Assembly: GCA_964244655.1 (NCBI GenBank)
Contig: CAXTJU010000008.1
Coordinates: forward strand, 1-64,000
Source of the DNA: LMUY01 sp964244655
Lineage (GTDB): Bacteria; Pseudomonadota; Alphaproteobacteria; Acetobacterales; Acetobacteraceae
DNA: 64,000 bases
Direction of reading: 5' to 3'
The position numbers and the translations under genes are program-made. Position 1 is the first letter of the stretch. Every line of letters begins with the position of its first letter. Below are positions 1-8,315 of this stretch, one piece after another. Under the pieces are notes generated by a model, which did no database searches, was not told the DNA's origin, and saw nothing but the letters and a program-made list of their open reading frames with translations.

Positions 1-502
<502 letters not shown>

Positions 503-608
503 GCCGATCCTTGCATACTGGCCAGGCGACGCCTGGCATGTCATCGTCCGCCTAGCGTAACCCGGCGGGGCAGCCGCGGCCGTTCTCGTGGCCGTGCAAC
601 AGGAGACG

Positions 609-634
609 GGCGGGAACCGCCTTGGATTCCCGCC
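609..634 (-). promoter_or_regulatory. rplL-rpoB intergenic hairpin (likely attenuator)
   Basis: An 8-bp perfect inverted repeat (GGCGGGAA at 609-616 and TTCCCGCC at 627-634, 10-nt loop) lies between the rplL stop and the rpoB start. It has no T-tract after it, so it would act as a partial terminator or an RNA processing site rather than as a full terminator. In many bacteria a leaky terminator at this position lowers rpoBC expression relative to L7/L12, which is made in excess. The role here is inferred from position and structure only. Confidence 0.4.
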
Positions 635-679
635 CTTGCCGATTCAGTACCTTACGCCGGAGCGCAAGGTGCGCGAAGA

Positions 680-1063
680 CTACTTGATCTCGACAGTGGC
701 ACCCTGGTCCTCAAGCTGCTTCTTCAGCTTCGCAGCCTCATCCTTGCTGACGCCTTCCTTTACAGGCTTCGGCGCCGCCTCGACGAGATCTTTGGCTTCC
801 TTCAGCCCGAGCGACGTGATCGCACGGACTTCCTTGATGACGTTGATCTTCTTGTCGCCCGTCTTGGCGAGGATAACCGTAAACTCCGTCTGCTCTTCCA
901 CGGGAGCTGCCGCCACGGCTGCGCCGCCGCCGCCAGCCGCCGCAGCGGCGACAGGCGCGGCAGCGGAGACGCCCCACTTCTCTTCGAGCAGCTTGCTCAG
1001 CTCGGCGGCTTCCAGCACGGTCAGGCTGGAAAGCTCGTCAACGATCTTGGTCAGGTCAGCCAT
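680..1063 (-). CDS. rplL: 50S ribosomal protein L7/L12
   Basis: 127-residue ribosomal stalk protein that binds L10 as dimers and recruits translation factors to the ribosome. The N-terminal dimerisation helix pair (residues 1-31, begins MADLTKIVDELSSLTVLEA) is followed by an Ala/Gly-rich hinge (about 35-53) and the globular C-terminal domain with the conserved FTVILAKTGDKKINVIKEVR and GLKEAKDLVEAAPK segments. The reading frame is open far upstream, but the ATG at 1061-1063 gives the normal family start and length. It lies 74 bases after rplJ, in the L10 operon with rpoB downstream. Confidence 0.98.
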   Translation of the reverse strand: MADLTKIVDELSSLTVLEAAELSKLLEEKWGVSAAAPVAAAAAGGGGAAVAAAPVEEQTEFTVILAKTGDKKINVIKEVRAITSLGLKEAKDLVEAAPKPVKEGVSKDEAAKLKKQLEDQGATVEIK

Positions 1064-1137
1064 TCTATTAGGTCCTAGATGAGTGTCTGGTCGGTTCCAT
1101 GCAAGCCCAGTGCCTTGGCTGGGCCGATCCTGTGCGG

Positions 1138-1686
1138 CTAGGCCGCCTCCGCCTGGTCCGGCGTCCCTTCCGGGTCGCCATCCTTGTTGGCATAGGCCCC
1201 CAGAACCCTCGCGAGCTGCGCGCCGGGCGCCTGCAACACGCCAGCGATCCGAGTCGCCGGGGCGGCGATCAGCCCCACGATCTTGGCGCGCAGCGCATCC
1301 AGGCTCGGCAGTTCGGCCAGCGCCTTGACCCCATCCGCGTTCAGCGTCTGGGCTCCTAGGGCGCCGCCGATCAAGACGAGCTTCTCGTTGGTCCTGGCGA
1401 ACTCGACAGCCACCTTCGCCACCGCCACCGGGTCGCTCGACCACGCGAGCGCGGTCGGTCCCTTCAGCATGGGCTTGATGCCGTCGAATGGGGTCCCATC
1501 CAAGGCGAGGGTGGCCAGCCGGTTCTTCGCGACTTTGAAGGTCGCACCCGCTGCCCGCATCCGGGTCCGCAACACCGTCACTTCGGCGACCGTCAACCCT
1601 TTGTTCTGGGTGACGACCACCATGGACGTGGCTGCGAACACGTCGGCGAGGGAGGCTACGAACTCCCGCTTCTCCGTACGGTCCAA
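1138..1686 (-). CDS. rplJ: 50S ribosomal protein L10
   Basis: 182-residue stalk-base protein that anchors L7/L12 dimers to 23S rRNA and, in the operons studied, represses its own mRNA through the leader. The sequence begins MDRTEKREFVASLADVFA and contains the KVAKNRLATLAL segment and the GPTALAWSSDPVAVAKV stretch typical of L10; the long C-terminal helix (about 140-182) is the L7/L12 docking site. The start is TTG (1684-1686), supported by a GGAG about 7 bases upstream and by alignment to the usual L10 N-terminus; no ATG lies close in frame. A non-AUG start on a ribosomal protein mRNA may help low or regulated initiation. Confidence 0.96.
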   Translation of the reverse strand: MDRTEKREFVASLADVFAATSMVVVTQNKGLTVAEVTVLRTRMRAAGATFKVAKNRLATLALDGTPFDGIKPMLKGPTALAWSSDPVAVAKVAVEFARTNEKLVLIGGALGAQTLNADGVKALAELPSLDALRAKIVGLIAAPATRIAGVLQAPGAQLARVLGAYANKDGDPEGTPDQAEAA

Positions 1687-1940
1687 TGCCGCTCTCCGTC
1701 GGTGGCCCCGCGCGTTTGGACCGCGTGAAGCCTGGTTGCCCTCTGGGGTTGGCTCACGCCAAACCCGGTTCGCCTGTCCATTCAGCCGGAACCGCCAGAG
1801 ACTTTCGCATCTCGGGCATTCCCGTCTCCTGCGCGTGGGCCGAAGCCCATTGAACCTTGCGGTGCGTGCAATCTCGGACAGGTGTCAGCGGCGTCGAAAC
1901 GCCGCTTGCCCGCCGGGTGCGAACACCCGGCGTATCTGAA
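1687..1940 (-). promoter_or_regulatory. L10 leader region with two UUCG hairpins
   Basis: This 254-base gap between rplA and rplJ is the place where the autoregulatory L10 leader lies in other bacteria. Read on the minus strand it starts with two perfect hairpins with UUCG-type loops: 1912-1931 (8-bp stem, GCCGGGTG / CACCCGGC) and 1887-1906 (8-bp stem, AGCGGCGT / ACGCCGCT). They are followed by further GC-rich sequence leading to the rplJ ribosome binding site. The tandem hairpins could slow polymerase or protect the upstream rplKA mRNA end after processing. The assignment as an L10-binding leader is by position; a covariance-model search was not possible. Confidence 0.55.
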
Positions 1941-2633
1941 TTATCCAGCTAGGCTCGCTACATCGACCCGGATGCCCGGGCCCATGGTGGAGGACAGGGC
2001 GGCCTTTTGCAGGTAGGTGCCCTTGGCGCCGGTCGGCTTGGCCTTCTGCACCGCATCGACCAGGGCGCGGATATTCTGCACCAGCTTGTCGTCCTCGAAG
2101 CTCGCCTTGCCGATGCCGGCGTGGATGATCCCGGCCTTCTCGGCACGGAACTCCACCTGGCCGGACTTGGCCGCCGTCACGGCATCCTTCACGTTCATGG
2201 TCACCGTGCCGAGCTTGGGGTTGGGCATCAACCCGCGCGGGCCGAGGATTTTGCCCAGGCGGCCCACCAGCGCCATCATGTCCGGCGTCGCGATGCAGCG
2301 GTCGAACTGGATGTCGCCGGCCTGCACCTTCTCGGCCAGGTCCTCGGCGCCCACCACGTCCGCGCCCGCTTCGGTCGCCTCGGCCGCCTTCACGTTGCGG
2401 GCAAACACGCCGATGCGCAGCGTCTTGCCCGTGCCGTTCGGCAGGGAGATCAGTCCGCGCACCATCTGGTCGGCATGGCGCGGGTCGATGCCGAGGTTCA
2501 TGGAGAACTCGACCGTCTCGTCGAACTTAGCCTTGGCGTTGCTCTTGATCAGCGCCACCGCCTCCGGGAGCGTGTAGAGCTTGCTGCGGTCAATGGTGGC
2601 CTTGGCGGCGGCCAGGCGCTTGTCGTGTGCCAT
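1941..2633 (-). CDS. rplA: 50S ribosomal protein L1
   Basis: 230-residue L1 protein of the mobile stalk next to the ribosomal E site; in bacteria it also represses the rplKA mRNA. It begins MAHDKRLAAAKATIDRSKLY and shows the classic L1 stretches VEFSMNLGIDPRHADQMVRG, LPNGTGKTLRIGVFA and the highly conserved GRLGKILGPRGLMPNPKLGT around residues 120-140. Length and both ends match the family. The start lies 4 bases after the rplK stop, so the two genes form one transcription unit. Confidence 0.98.
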   Translation of the reverse strand: MAHDKRLAAAKATIDRSKLYTLPEAVALIKSNAKAKFDETVEFSMNLGIDPRHADQMVRGLISLPNGTGKTLRIGVFARNVKAAEATEAGADVVGAEDLAEKVQAGDIQFDRCIATPDMMALVGRLGKILGPRGLMPNPKLGTVTMNVKDAVTAAKSGQVEFRAEKAGIIHAGIGKASFEDDKLVQNIRALVDAVQKAKPTGAKGTYLQKAALSSTMGPGIRVDVASLAG

Positions 2634-2637
2634 GAGT

Positions 2638-3072
2638 TCAGCCCTCCACCACGGTCAGGCCCATCGAGCGGGCGGAGCCGGTCAGCATGCGCACGGCGGC
2701 GTCCACGTCGCCGGCGTTCATGTCCTTCATCTTGGTCTCGGCAATCTCGCGCAACTGGGACACCGACACGCGGCCGACCGCCGCGCCCTTGCCCGGCGTC
2801 GTGGTGCCCTTGGTGATACCGGCCGCCTTCTTGAGGAAGTAGGTGTTCGGCGGGGTCTTGGTGATGAAGGTGAACGTACGGTCGCCGAAGGCCGTGATCA
2901 CGACCGGAATCGGCATTCCTGGCTCCATCGTCTGGGTCAGGGCGTTGAACTCCTTGCAGAACTGCATGATGTTCAGGCCACGCTGGCCGAGCGCTGGGCC
3001 GACCGGGGGGGATGGGTTGGCCTTGCCCGCGGGAATTTGCAGCTTTACGTAGCCGACGATCTTCTTAGCCAT
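2638..3072 (-). CDS. rplK: 50S ribosomal protein L11
   Basis: 144-residue L11, component of the GTPase-associated centre that binds the 23S rRNA thiostrepton loop. It begins MAKKIVGYVKLQIPAGKANP with the conserved proline-rich PSPPVGPALGQRGLNIMQFC segment, and ends MLTGSARSMGLTVVEG as expected. The frame is open upstream, but the ATG at 3070-3072 is preceded by AAGGAG about 8 bases away and gives the family length. It is the first gene of the ribosomal cluster here; the usual upstream partners nusG and secE are not present on this side. Confidence 0.98.
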   Translation of the reverse strand: MAKKIVGYVKLQIPAGKANPSPPVGPALGQRGLNIMQFCKEFNALTQTMEPGMPIPVVITAFGDRTFTFITKTPPNTYFLKKAAGITKGTTTPGKGAAVGRVSVSQLREIAETKMKDMNAGDVDAAVRMLTGSARSMGLTVVEG

Positions 3073-3111
3073 GCCCCGGCTCCTTCGTGCCCAGGGACCG
3101 CGGTGCAAACA

Positions 3112-3141
3112 GCTCCGCAGGCGCAGCAATGCGCCCGGAGC
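3112..3141 (-). promoter_or_regulatory. Hairpin in the rplK leader (possible L1 regulatory site)
   Basis: About 40 bases upstream of the rplK start, the minus strand can fold into a nested stem: outer GCTCCG/CGGAGC and inner GGCGCA-TTGC-TGCGCC. In other bacteria the L1 protein represses rplKA by binding a stem-loop in this leader that mimics its 23S rRNA site. The sequence was seen directly; the regulatory role is inferred from position. Confidence 0.35.
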
Positions 3142-3284
3142 TTCCCGCGTTCCGAATGAAGGGCGCGGTCTAGAGGGACGGGCAACTTCTGTCCAGCGCT
3201 TTCTGCCAGCCCTGCTATTTCGTTGCCAAACCGCGACGGATGTCGTAGGCCGGAGACGAAGGCGCAGACCGGCAAGAGGCGACC

Positions 3285-3452
3285 ATGAGCAAGTTGACCG
3301 ACCGCAGGAGGTTTCGGCAGCACGGCCCAACAAACCACCGCAGTTTGCCCATGCATGTGACGCTGCTCATCCTGGCGTTGGCCGCGGCGGCGGTGATCTT
3401 GCTTGGAGCCGACGCGGCCCAGCCAGAGCTGGACGCCTGGACAAGCGAGTAA
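3285..3452 (+). CDS. Possible small single-pass membrane protein (55 aa)
   Basis: A 55-codon frame starting ATG at 3285, preceded by AAGAGG about 5 bases upstream. The product has an Arg-rich N-terminus (about residues 7-12), one hydrophobic segment (about residues 24-42, LLILALAAAAVILLGA core) and a short acidic tail, so it would be an N-in single-span membrane peptide. It stands alone on the plus strand between rplK and the ALS-like gene, ending just before repeat copy A. No family is recognised. Support is limited to the ribosome binding site and the membrane segment, so it may not be a gene. Confidence 0.35.
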   Translation: MSKLTDRRRFRQHGPTNHRSLPMHVTLLILALAAAAVILLGADAAQPELDAWTSE

Positions 3453-3457
3453 GCGGC

Positions 3458-3561
3458 AGGGCGCTGCCCTACATCTGGAAGGGAACAGCCGTCCCCTTCA
3501 CCCCTTCAGCTAAAGGTGTTCAGAGGACCCCGTCCTCTGATGGGGTTCGGGGCGAAGCCCT
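3458..3561 (+). repeat. Palindromic intergenic repeat, family 1, copy A
   Basis: About 104 bases beginning AGGGCGCTGCCCT and ending GGGGCGAAGCCCT, with internal GGAACAGCCGTCCCC and AGAGGACCCCGTCCTCT blocks. It matches three other copies in this window (40533-40636, 53428-53529, 60785-60886) and can fold into nested hairpins. It lies between the 3' ends of two converging frames. Such short GC-rich palindromic units are common at gene ends in this group; the function is unknown. Confidence 0.7.
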
Positions 3562-3579
3562 GAGGCTTGCCTTACAGCC

Positions 3580-5109
3580 TCAGGTCATCAACTCGATCAA
3601 GAATGGCCCGCTGCGGCTATTGGCCGCTGCCAGCAACTCGCCGAAGCGCTCCATCGTCTCCGCCTGCGCGCTCTCGACTCCCATGCCCTCGCCGATGCGG
3701 CGCCAGTCCAGGTCGGGGTTGCCGATGTCCATCATGTCGAGCGCGGTGCGGCCCGGGTTCGCGCCGACGCCCGCCAGTTCGCCCAGCAAAATCGCGTATT
3801 TGCGGTTGGAGAAGATGACCGTCGTCACGTCCAGCTTCTCGCGCGCCTGGGTCCACAGCGCCTGCACCGTGTACATGGCCGAGCCGTCCGCCTGCAGCGT
3901 GATGACCCGGCGGCCCGGGGCGCCCACCGCCGCCCCCGTCGCCAGCGGCAGGCCGTCGCCGATGGCGCCCCCCGTGAGCTGCAGCCAGTCATGCGGCGCA
4001 GCGCCCCGCGTGGAGGGAAACAGCCCGCGGCCGAAGGTGATGCTCTCGTCCACGACGATAGCGCCCTCCGGCATCAGCGCGCCCAGGGTCTGCGCCATCG
4101 CCTCGGACGAGATCGCGCCGCGAGCCGCCTGCGGCTTCTCGGCCGCTGGCGGCAGCGCCGGGCGGGCGCCGAGCGCCTCGGCCAGGGCGGAGAGCGCCGC
4201 TGGGCCGTCCTGGTCCGGCCGGGCCAGCACGTGGACCGTGCAATCCTCCGGATAGAGGCGGCCAGGCTTGCCAGGATAAGCGAAGAAGCCGACCGGGGCG
4301 GCGGCCCCCACCAGGACGAGGTGCTTCAGCCCGGCCAGCGCCTGCGCGGCGAGGTCCACCGGGTAGGGCACCCGCTCGATCGGGGTGCGGCCGGCGCCGC
4401 GCTCAACCCGGCTGTTGGCATTCTGCGCCATCATGCGGGCGCCGGTAGCGGCGCACACGCCGGCGGCGGCGGCCAGCGGCCCAGCCCGCAGCGCCAGGCC
4501 GGACATGAGCAGCATGGCCGGCTTGCCAGAGCGCAGCGCGCGGGCGATGGCGTCCACCACGCCCACATCCGCCTGGGCCGGCGGCGGCGGTACGAGCGGG
4601 GCAGCGACCACGCCGCCCTCGTCCCAGCTGGTGTCCGAGGGCAGGATCAATGTCGCGGTCTGGCCTTGCCGCGCCGCCTGCACTGCCTGCGCCGCGTCCG
4701 CCCCCACCGTGGCGGCACGAGTCGCCGTGCGCACCCAACCGGACACGGGACGGGCGAAGCCCTCGGTGTCGGCGGTGAGCGGGGCGTCCAGCGGGCGGTG
4801 GAAGGTCGCCTGGTCGCCCACGATGTTGACCAGCGGCACGTGGGCGCGGCGGGCGTTGTGCAGGTTGGCCAGGCCGTTCGCCAGGCCGGGGCCGCAGTGC
4901 AGCAGCGTGGCGGCCGGCTTGTCCGTCATGCGGGCGTAGCCGTCGGCGGCGCCCGTGACGACGCCCTCGAACAGCCCAAGAACGCAGCGCATGCCGGGGA
5001 TGCGGTCCAGCGCGGCGACGAAGTGCATCTCGGAGGTGCCGGGATTGGCGAAGCAGGTGTCCACCCCGGACGCCAGCAGCGTGTGCACCAGGCTTTCCGC
5101 ACCGTTCAT
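3580..5109 (-). CDS. ThDP-dependent acetolactate synthase-like enzyme
   Basis: 509-residue enzyme of the thiamine-diphosphate family that includes acetolactate synthase, benzoylformate decarboxylase and related carboligases/decarboxylases. The catalytic glutamate is E48 in GLFEGVVTGAADGYAR; the ThDP/Mg-binding stretch ADGSAMYTVQALWTQARE followed by SNRKYAIL lies at about 400-435. The start ATG (5107-5109) has AAGGAG about 8 bases upstream; the frame is open further upstream but without coding character. There is no small regulatory subunit (ilvH) next to it and no recognisable FAD-specific feature, so a catabolic role (2-oxoacid decarboxylation) is as likely as branched-chain amino acid synthesis. 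It is divergent from the D-2-hydroxyacid dehydrogenase, 78 bases apart, which suggests linked 2-oxo/2-hydroxy acid metabolism. Confidence 0.85.
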   Translation of the reverse strand: MNGAESLVHTLLASGVDTCFANPGTSEMHFVAALDRIPGMRCVLGLFEGVVTGAADGYARMTDKPAATLLHCGPGLANGLANLHNARRAHVPLVNIVGDQATFHRPLDAPLTADTEGFARPVSGWVRTATRAATVGADAAQAVQAARQGQTATLILPSDTSWDEGGVVAAPLVPPPPAQADVGVVDAIARALRSGKPAMLLMSGLALRAGPLAAAAGVCAATGARMMAQNANSRVERGAGRTPIERVPYPVDLAAQALAGLKHLVLVGAAAPVGFFAYPGKPGRLYPEDCTVHVLARPDQDGPAALSALAEALGARPALPPAAEKPQAARGAISSEAMAQTLGALMPEGAIVVDESITFGRGLFPSTRGAAPHDWLQLTGGAIGDGLPLATGAAVGAPGRRVITLQADGSAMYTVQALWTQAREKLDVTTVIFSNRKYAILLGELAGVGANPGRTALDMMDIGNPDLDWRRIGEGMGVESAQAETMERFGELLAAANSRSGPFLIELMT

Positions 5110-5187
5110 CGCTCGCTCTCCTTGCCGGGTCAGCCTGCCCCGCTGCGCCGGGTTGCGCCAGCCCCCGGCAGCCCGCACCATCGCCGC

Positions 5188-6186
5188 ATGACTACCGTGC
5201 TTTACCCCGAGCGGATGTACCCGGACGACGCGGATGAGCGGCGCATCTTCGGACCCGGCGTGGCCGTGCTGATGCGCGACGTGGCCGCCACCGCGGAGGT
5301 GGCCGAAGCCGACGGCCAGGCGGCCGACGGGCTGATGCTGTTCCGCCATTGGCTCGGCGAGGCCGACCTGGCCCGTTTCCCCAAGCTGCGCGCGGTGGTG
5401 CGGATGGGCGTCGGCTACGACCGGATCGACCGGGCGGCCTGCGCCCGGCGCGGCGTGCTGGTATGCAACGTGCCCGATTACGGCACGACGGAAGTGGCCG
5501 ACCACGCCATCGCCCTGGCCGTGGCGCTCGGGCGGGGCTTGATCCACCACCACGAGCGGCAGCGCAGCGCAGCGGCCGACTGGTCCGTGATCCCTGACCC
5601 GGCGATCCGCCGTTTCGGCAGCCAGGGCTTCGGCGTGCTGGGCCTGGGCCGGATCGGCACGGCCGTGGCGCTGCGGGCCAAGGCGCTGGGCTACCGGGTG
5701 GCGTTCTTTGATCCCAAGCTGCCGAACGGGGCCGAGCTGGCGCTGGGCCTCGGGCGCGCCGCGAGCCTGGACGCGTTGCTGGCGCACTCCAACGTGCTGT
5801 CCGTCCACGTGCCGCTGACCCGAGGCACGGCGAGAATGCTGGGCGCCGCCCAGTTCGCCGCCCTGCCCGCCGGCGCCGTGGTGGTGAACACGGCGCGCGG
5901 CCCGGTGATGGACTACGACGCGCTGCTGGCCGCCCTGCGCTCCGGCCACGTCGCCGCCGCCGGGTTGGACGTGATGCCGGTGGAACCGCCGGCGGACCCG
6001 GTGCACCCGCTGCTGCAAGCCTACCGCGACCGGGAGCCGGGGCTGGAAGGACGGCTGATCGTGACGCCGCACTCGGCCTACTGGTCGCCGGAAGCCGAGC
6101 GGGACATCCGGATCAAGTCGGCCGAGACAATGGCGGCGGCGCTGGGCAACCGGCCGCAGAACGTGATCCGGCCGGAGGACGAGTGA
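5188..6186 (+). CDS. D-isomer-specific 2-hydroxyacid dehydrogenase
   Basis: 332-residue NAD(P)-dependent dehydrogenase that interconverts 2-oxoacids and D-2-hydroxyacids. The Rossmann motif GLGRIGTAVALRAKALGY starts at residue 152; the NTARGPVMDYDAL segment carries the catalytic Arg, VEPP the Glu and TPHSAYWS the catalytic His. The VPDYGTTEVADHAIAL region resembles the C-terminal-binding-protein/phosphoglycerate-dehydrogenase-like branch. ATG 5188 gives the normal N-terminus; most of the same frame upstream runs antisense to the neighbouring ThDP enzyme and is not coding. It has no ACT domain, so it is unlikely to be SerA. The substrate is not known; its neighbours suggest sugar-acid or hydroxypyruvate metabolism. 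Confidence 0.88.
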   Translation: MTTVLYPERMYPDDADERRIFGPGVAVLMRDVAATAEVAEADGQAADGLMLFRHWLGEADLARFPKLRAVVRMGVGYDRIDRAACARRGVLVCNVPDYGTTEVADHAIALAVALGRGLIHHHERQRSAAADWSVIPDPAIRRFGSQGFGVLGLGRIGTAVALRAKALGYRVAFFDPKLPNGAELALGLGRAASLDALLAHSNVLSVHVPLTRGTARMLGAAQFAALPAGAVVVNTARGPVMDYDALLAALRSGHVAAAGLDVMPVEPPADPVHPLLQAYRDREPGLEGRLIVTPHSAYWSPEAERDIRIKSAETMAAALGNRPQNVIRPEDE

Positions 6187-6461
6187 GGCGGGTGGACTGT
6201 GTTCCCTGCAAGCTTCCATCCAGCGACGTGGCAGCCACAACGTCGAGGTCGGAATAGGGCGGCGGGAAGCGGGCGCTGCATGGACGCTCCGTGTTGCGTC
6301 GGATGTTGATGCAAGCATCGACGTGGCGGATCTGGATGTGACTTCGGCGTGCCGCGACATCCACGAGCGCGCCCCGCTGGTCAGCCTTTCGCGCCCACGC
6401 CTGGTCTGGCCCGGCAAAGCGCCTTAGATAACAGCTCTAATTCGGCGCTGGAGAAAAAGCC
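6187..6461. other. Intergenic region upstream of the dehydratase
   Basis: 275 bases without a convincing gene. The last part (about 6420-6461) contains a relatively A/T-rich run (TTAGATAACAGCTCTAATT) followed by GGAG about 10 bases before the xylD-like ATG, so it probably holds the promoter and ribosome binding site of that gene. Nothing else was recognised. Confidence 0.4.
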
Positions 6462-8249
6462 ATGACCCCATCCACCGGCCCCGCCCGCCTGCGCAGCCGC
6501 CGCTGGTTCGACGACCCGGCGGACCCCGGCATGACCGCGCTCTACCTCGAGCGCTACATGAACTACGGCATCACCCGCGAGGAGCTGCAAGGCGACAGGC
6601 CGATCATCGGCATCGCGCAGACCGGCAACGACCTCACCCCCTGCAACCGCCACCACATCGAGCTGGCCCGCCGCACCCGCGACGGCATCCGCGACGCAGG
6701 CGGCATCCCGATGGAGTTCCCAGTCCACCCGTTGCAGGAAACCGGCAAGCGCCCCACCGCCGCGCTGGACCGCAACCTCGCCTACTTAGGCCTGGTGGAG
6801 GTGCTGCACGGCTACCCGATTGACGGCGTGGTGCTGACCACCGGGTGCGACAAGACCACGCCCGCCTGCTTGATGGCGGCGGCCACGGTGAACATCCCCG
6901 CCATCGTGCTGTCCGGCGGGCCGATGCTGGACGGGTGGTGGAAGGGCCGGCTGTCCGGCTCCGGCACCATCGTCTGGGAGGCGCGCAAGCTGTTGGCGGA
7001 GGGCGAGATCGGCTACCGCGAATTCATGGACATGGTGGCCAGCTCGTCGCCCTCGACCGGCCACTGCAACACCATGGGCACCGCCACCAGCATGAACAGC
7101 CTGGCCGAGGCGCTCGGCATGTCGCTGCCCGGCTGCGCCGCCATCCCCGCCCCCTACCGCGAGCGCGCCTGGATGGCGTTTGAGACCGGGCGGCGCATCG
7201 TGGACATGGTGCATGAGAACCTGCGGCCATCCGACATCATGACCCGGGCCGCGTTCGAGAACGCCGTGGTCGCCGCCGCCGCGCTGGGCGCCAGCAGCAA
7301 CTGCCCGATCCACATGGTCGCCATCGCCCGGCACATGGGGGTGGAGCACACGCTGGAGGATTGGCAGCGCCTGGGCGCCGCCATCCCGCTGCTGGTGGAT
7401 TGCCAGCCGGCCGGGCGCTTCCTCGGCGAGGGTTTCCATCGTGCGGGTGGCGTGTCCGCGGTGATGAAGGAATTGCTCGACGCGGGCAAGCTAGACGGCC
7501 AGGTCCGCACCGTGACCGGCAAGACGCTGGCGGAGGACTTGGCGCCGGTGCAGGAGCCGGACCGCGAGGTGATCCGCGCCTACGAGACGCCACTGAAGCC
7601 GGCGGCCGGCTACGTGGTGTTGACCGGCAACCTGTTCGAGTCGGCGGTGATGAAGACCAGCGTCATCGACCCGGCGTTCCGCGCCCGCTTCCTGTCCGAC
7701 CCAGCGCATCCCAACGTGTTCGAGGGCCGCGCCGTGGTGTTCGAGGGCCCGGAGGACTACCACGCCCGCATCGAGGACCCGGCGCTCGGCGTGGACGAGC
7801 ACTCCCTGCTGGTGATCCGCAACTGCGGCCCGATCGGCTATCCCGGCGGCGCGGAGGTGGTGAACATGCAGCCGCCCGCCGCCCTGCTCAAGCGTGGCAT
7901 CGACGCGCTGCCGACCATGGGGGATGGCCGCCAGTCTGGCACGTCCGGCAGCCCCTCCATCCTGAACGTCTCGCCCGAGGCGGCGGTGGGCGGCGGGTTG
8001 GCGCTGCTGCGCTCGGGCGACCCGGTGCGGATCGACCTCAACACCCGCCGGGTGGACCTGCTGGTGAGCGAAGCCGAGCTGGCCGCCCGCCGCGCCGCAT
8101 GGGTGCCGCCCAAGCTGGAGAACAAGACGCCATGGGAGGAAATCTACCGTTCCATGGCGGGGCAGCAGAGCACGGGGGCGTGCCTGGAGCCGGCGACGCT
8201 CTACTTGGACATCCTGGAAACGCGGGGCGAGTCGCGGCATAATCACTGA
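6462..8249 (+). CDS. xylD: Pentonate dehydratase of the IlvD/Edd family, XylD-like
   Basis: 595-residue [Fe-S] dehydratase that removes water from aldonic acids to give 2-keto-3-deoxy acids. Cluster cysteines are C61 (NDLTPCNRHH), C129 (TTGCDKTTPAC) and C202 (STGHCNTMGTA). Its length, its RSRRWFDDP start, the MTALYLERYMNYGI and PMEFPVHP segments, and the terminal RHNH resemble Caulobacter D-xylonate dehydratase XylD as I remember it, more than true dihydroxy-acid dehydratase IlvD. The exact substrate (xylonate, arabonate, fuconate or another) cannot be read from the sequence. It is followed 66 bases later by an SDR dehydrogenase, consistent with an oxidative non-phosphorylative sugar pathway. 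Confidence 0.85.
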   Translation: MTPSTGPARLRSRRWFDDPADPGMTALYLERYMNYGITREELQGDRPIIGIAQTGNDLTPCNRHHIELARRTRDGIRDAGGIPMEFPVHPLQETGKRPTAALDRNLAYLGLVEVLHGYPIDGVVLTTGCDKTTPACLMAAATVNIPAIVLSGGPMLDGWWKGRLSGSGTIVWEARKLLAEGEIGYREFMDMVASSSPSTGHCNTMGTATSMNSLAEALGMSLPGCAAIPAPYRERAWMAFETGRRIVDMVHENLRPSDIMTRAAFENAVVAAAALGASSNCPIHMVAIARHMGVEHTLEDWQRLGAAIPLLVDCQPAGRFLGEGFHRAGGVSAVMKELLDAGKLDGQVRTVTGKTLAEDLAPVQEPDREVIRAYETPLKPAAGYVVLTGNLFESAVMKTSVIDPAFRARFLSDPAHPNVFEGRAVVFEGPEDYHARIEDPALGVDEHSLLVIRNCGPIGYPGGAEVVNMQPPAALLKRGIDALPTMGDGRQSGTSGSPSILNVSPEAAVGGGLALLRSGDPVRIDLNTRRVDLLVSEAELAARRAAWVPPKLENKTPWEEIYRSMAGQQSTGACLEPATLYLDILETRGESRHNH

Positions 8250-8315
8250 CAGGGCGTACGGCCCTCTGCTCCTCGCTCCGGCGCTGCGAGTTGCCTGACG
8301 GAGCGAAGGAAACTC

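Larger units (their letters stand above)
3073..3579. other. Gap between rplK and the ALS-like gene
   Basis: This 507-base interval, where nusG/secE would be expected, holds the rplK leader hairpin (3112-3141), one possible small membrane ORF (3285-3452) and the first copy of the palindromic repeat family (3458-3561). The rest (about 3142-3284) shows no convincing ORF or RNA gene and presumably contains the rplK promoter on the minus strand, which I could not place with confidence. Confidence 0.6.

Noticed and set aside
5110..6417. N-terminal extension of the ThDP enzyme (open to 6417)
   Set aside because: The extra 430 or so codons lie antisense to the D-2-hydroxyacid dehydrogenase and have no ThDP-family similarity; the ATG at 5109 has a good ribosome binding site.
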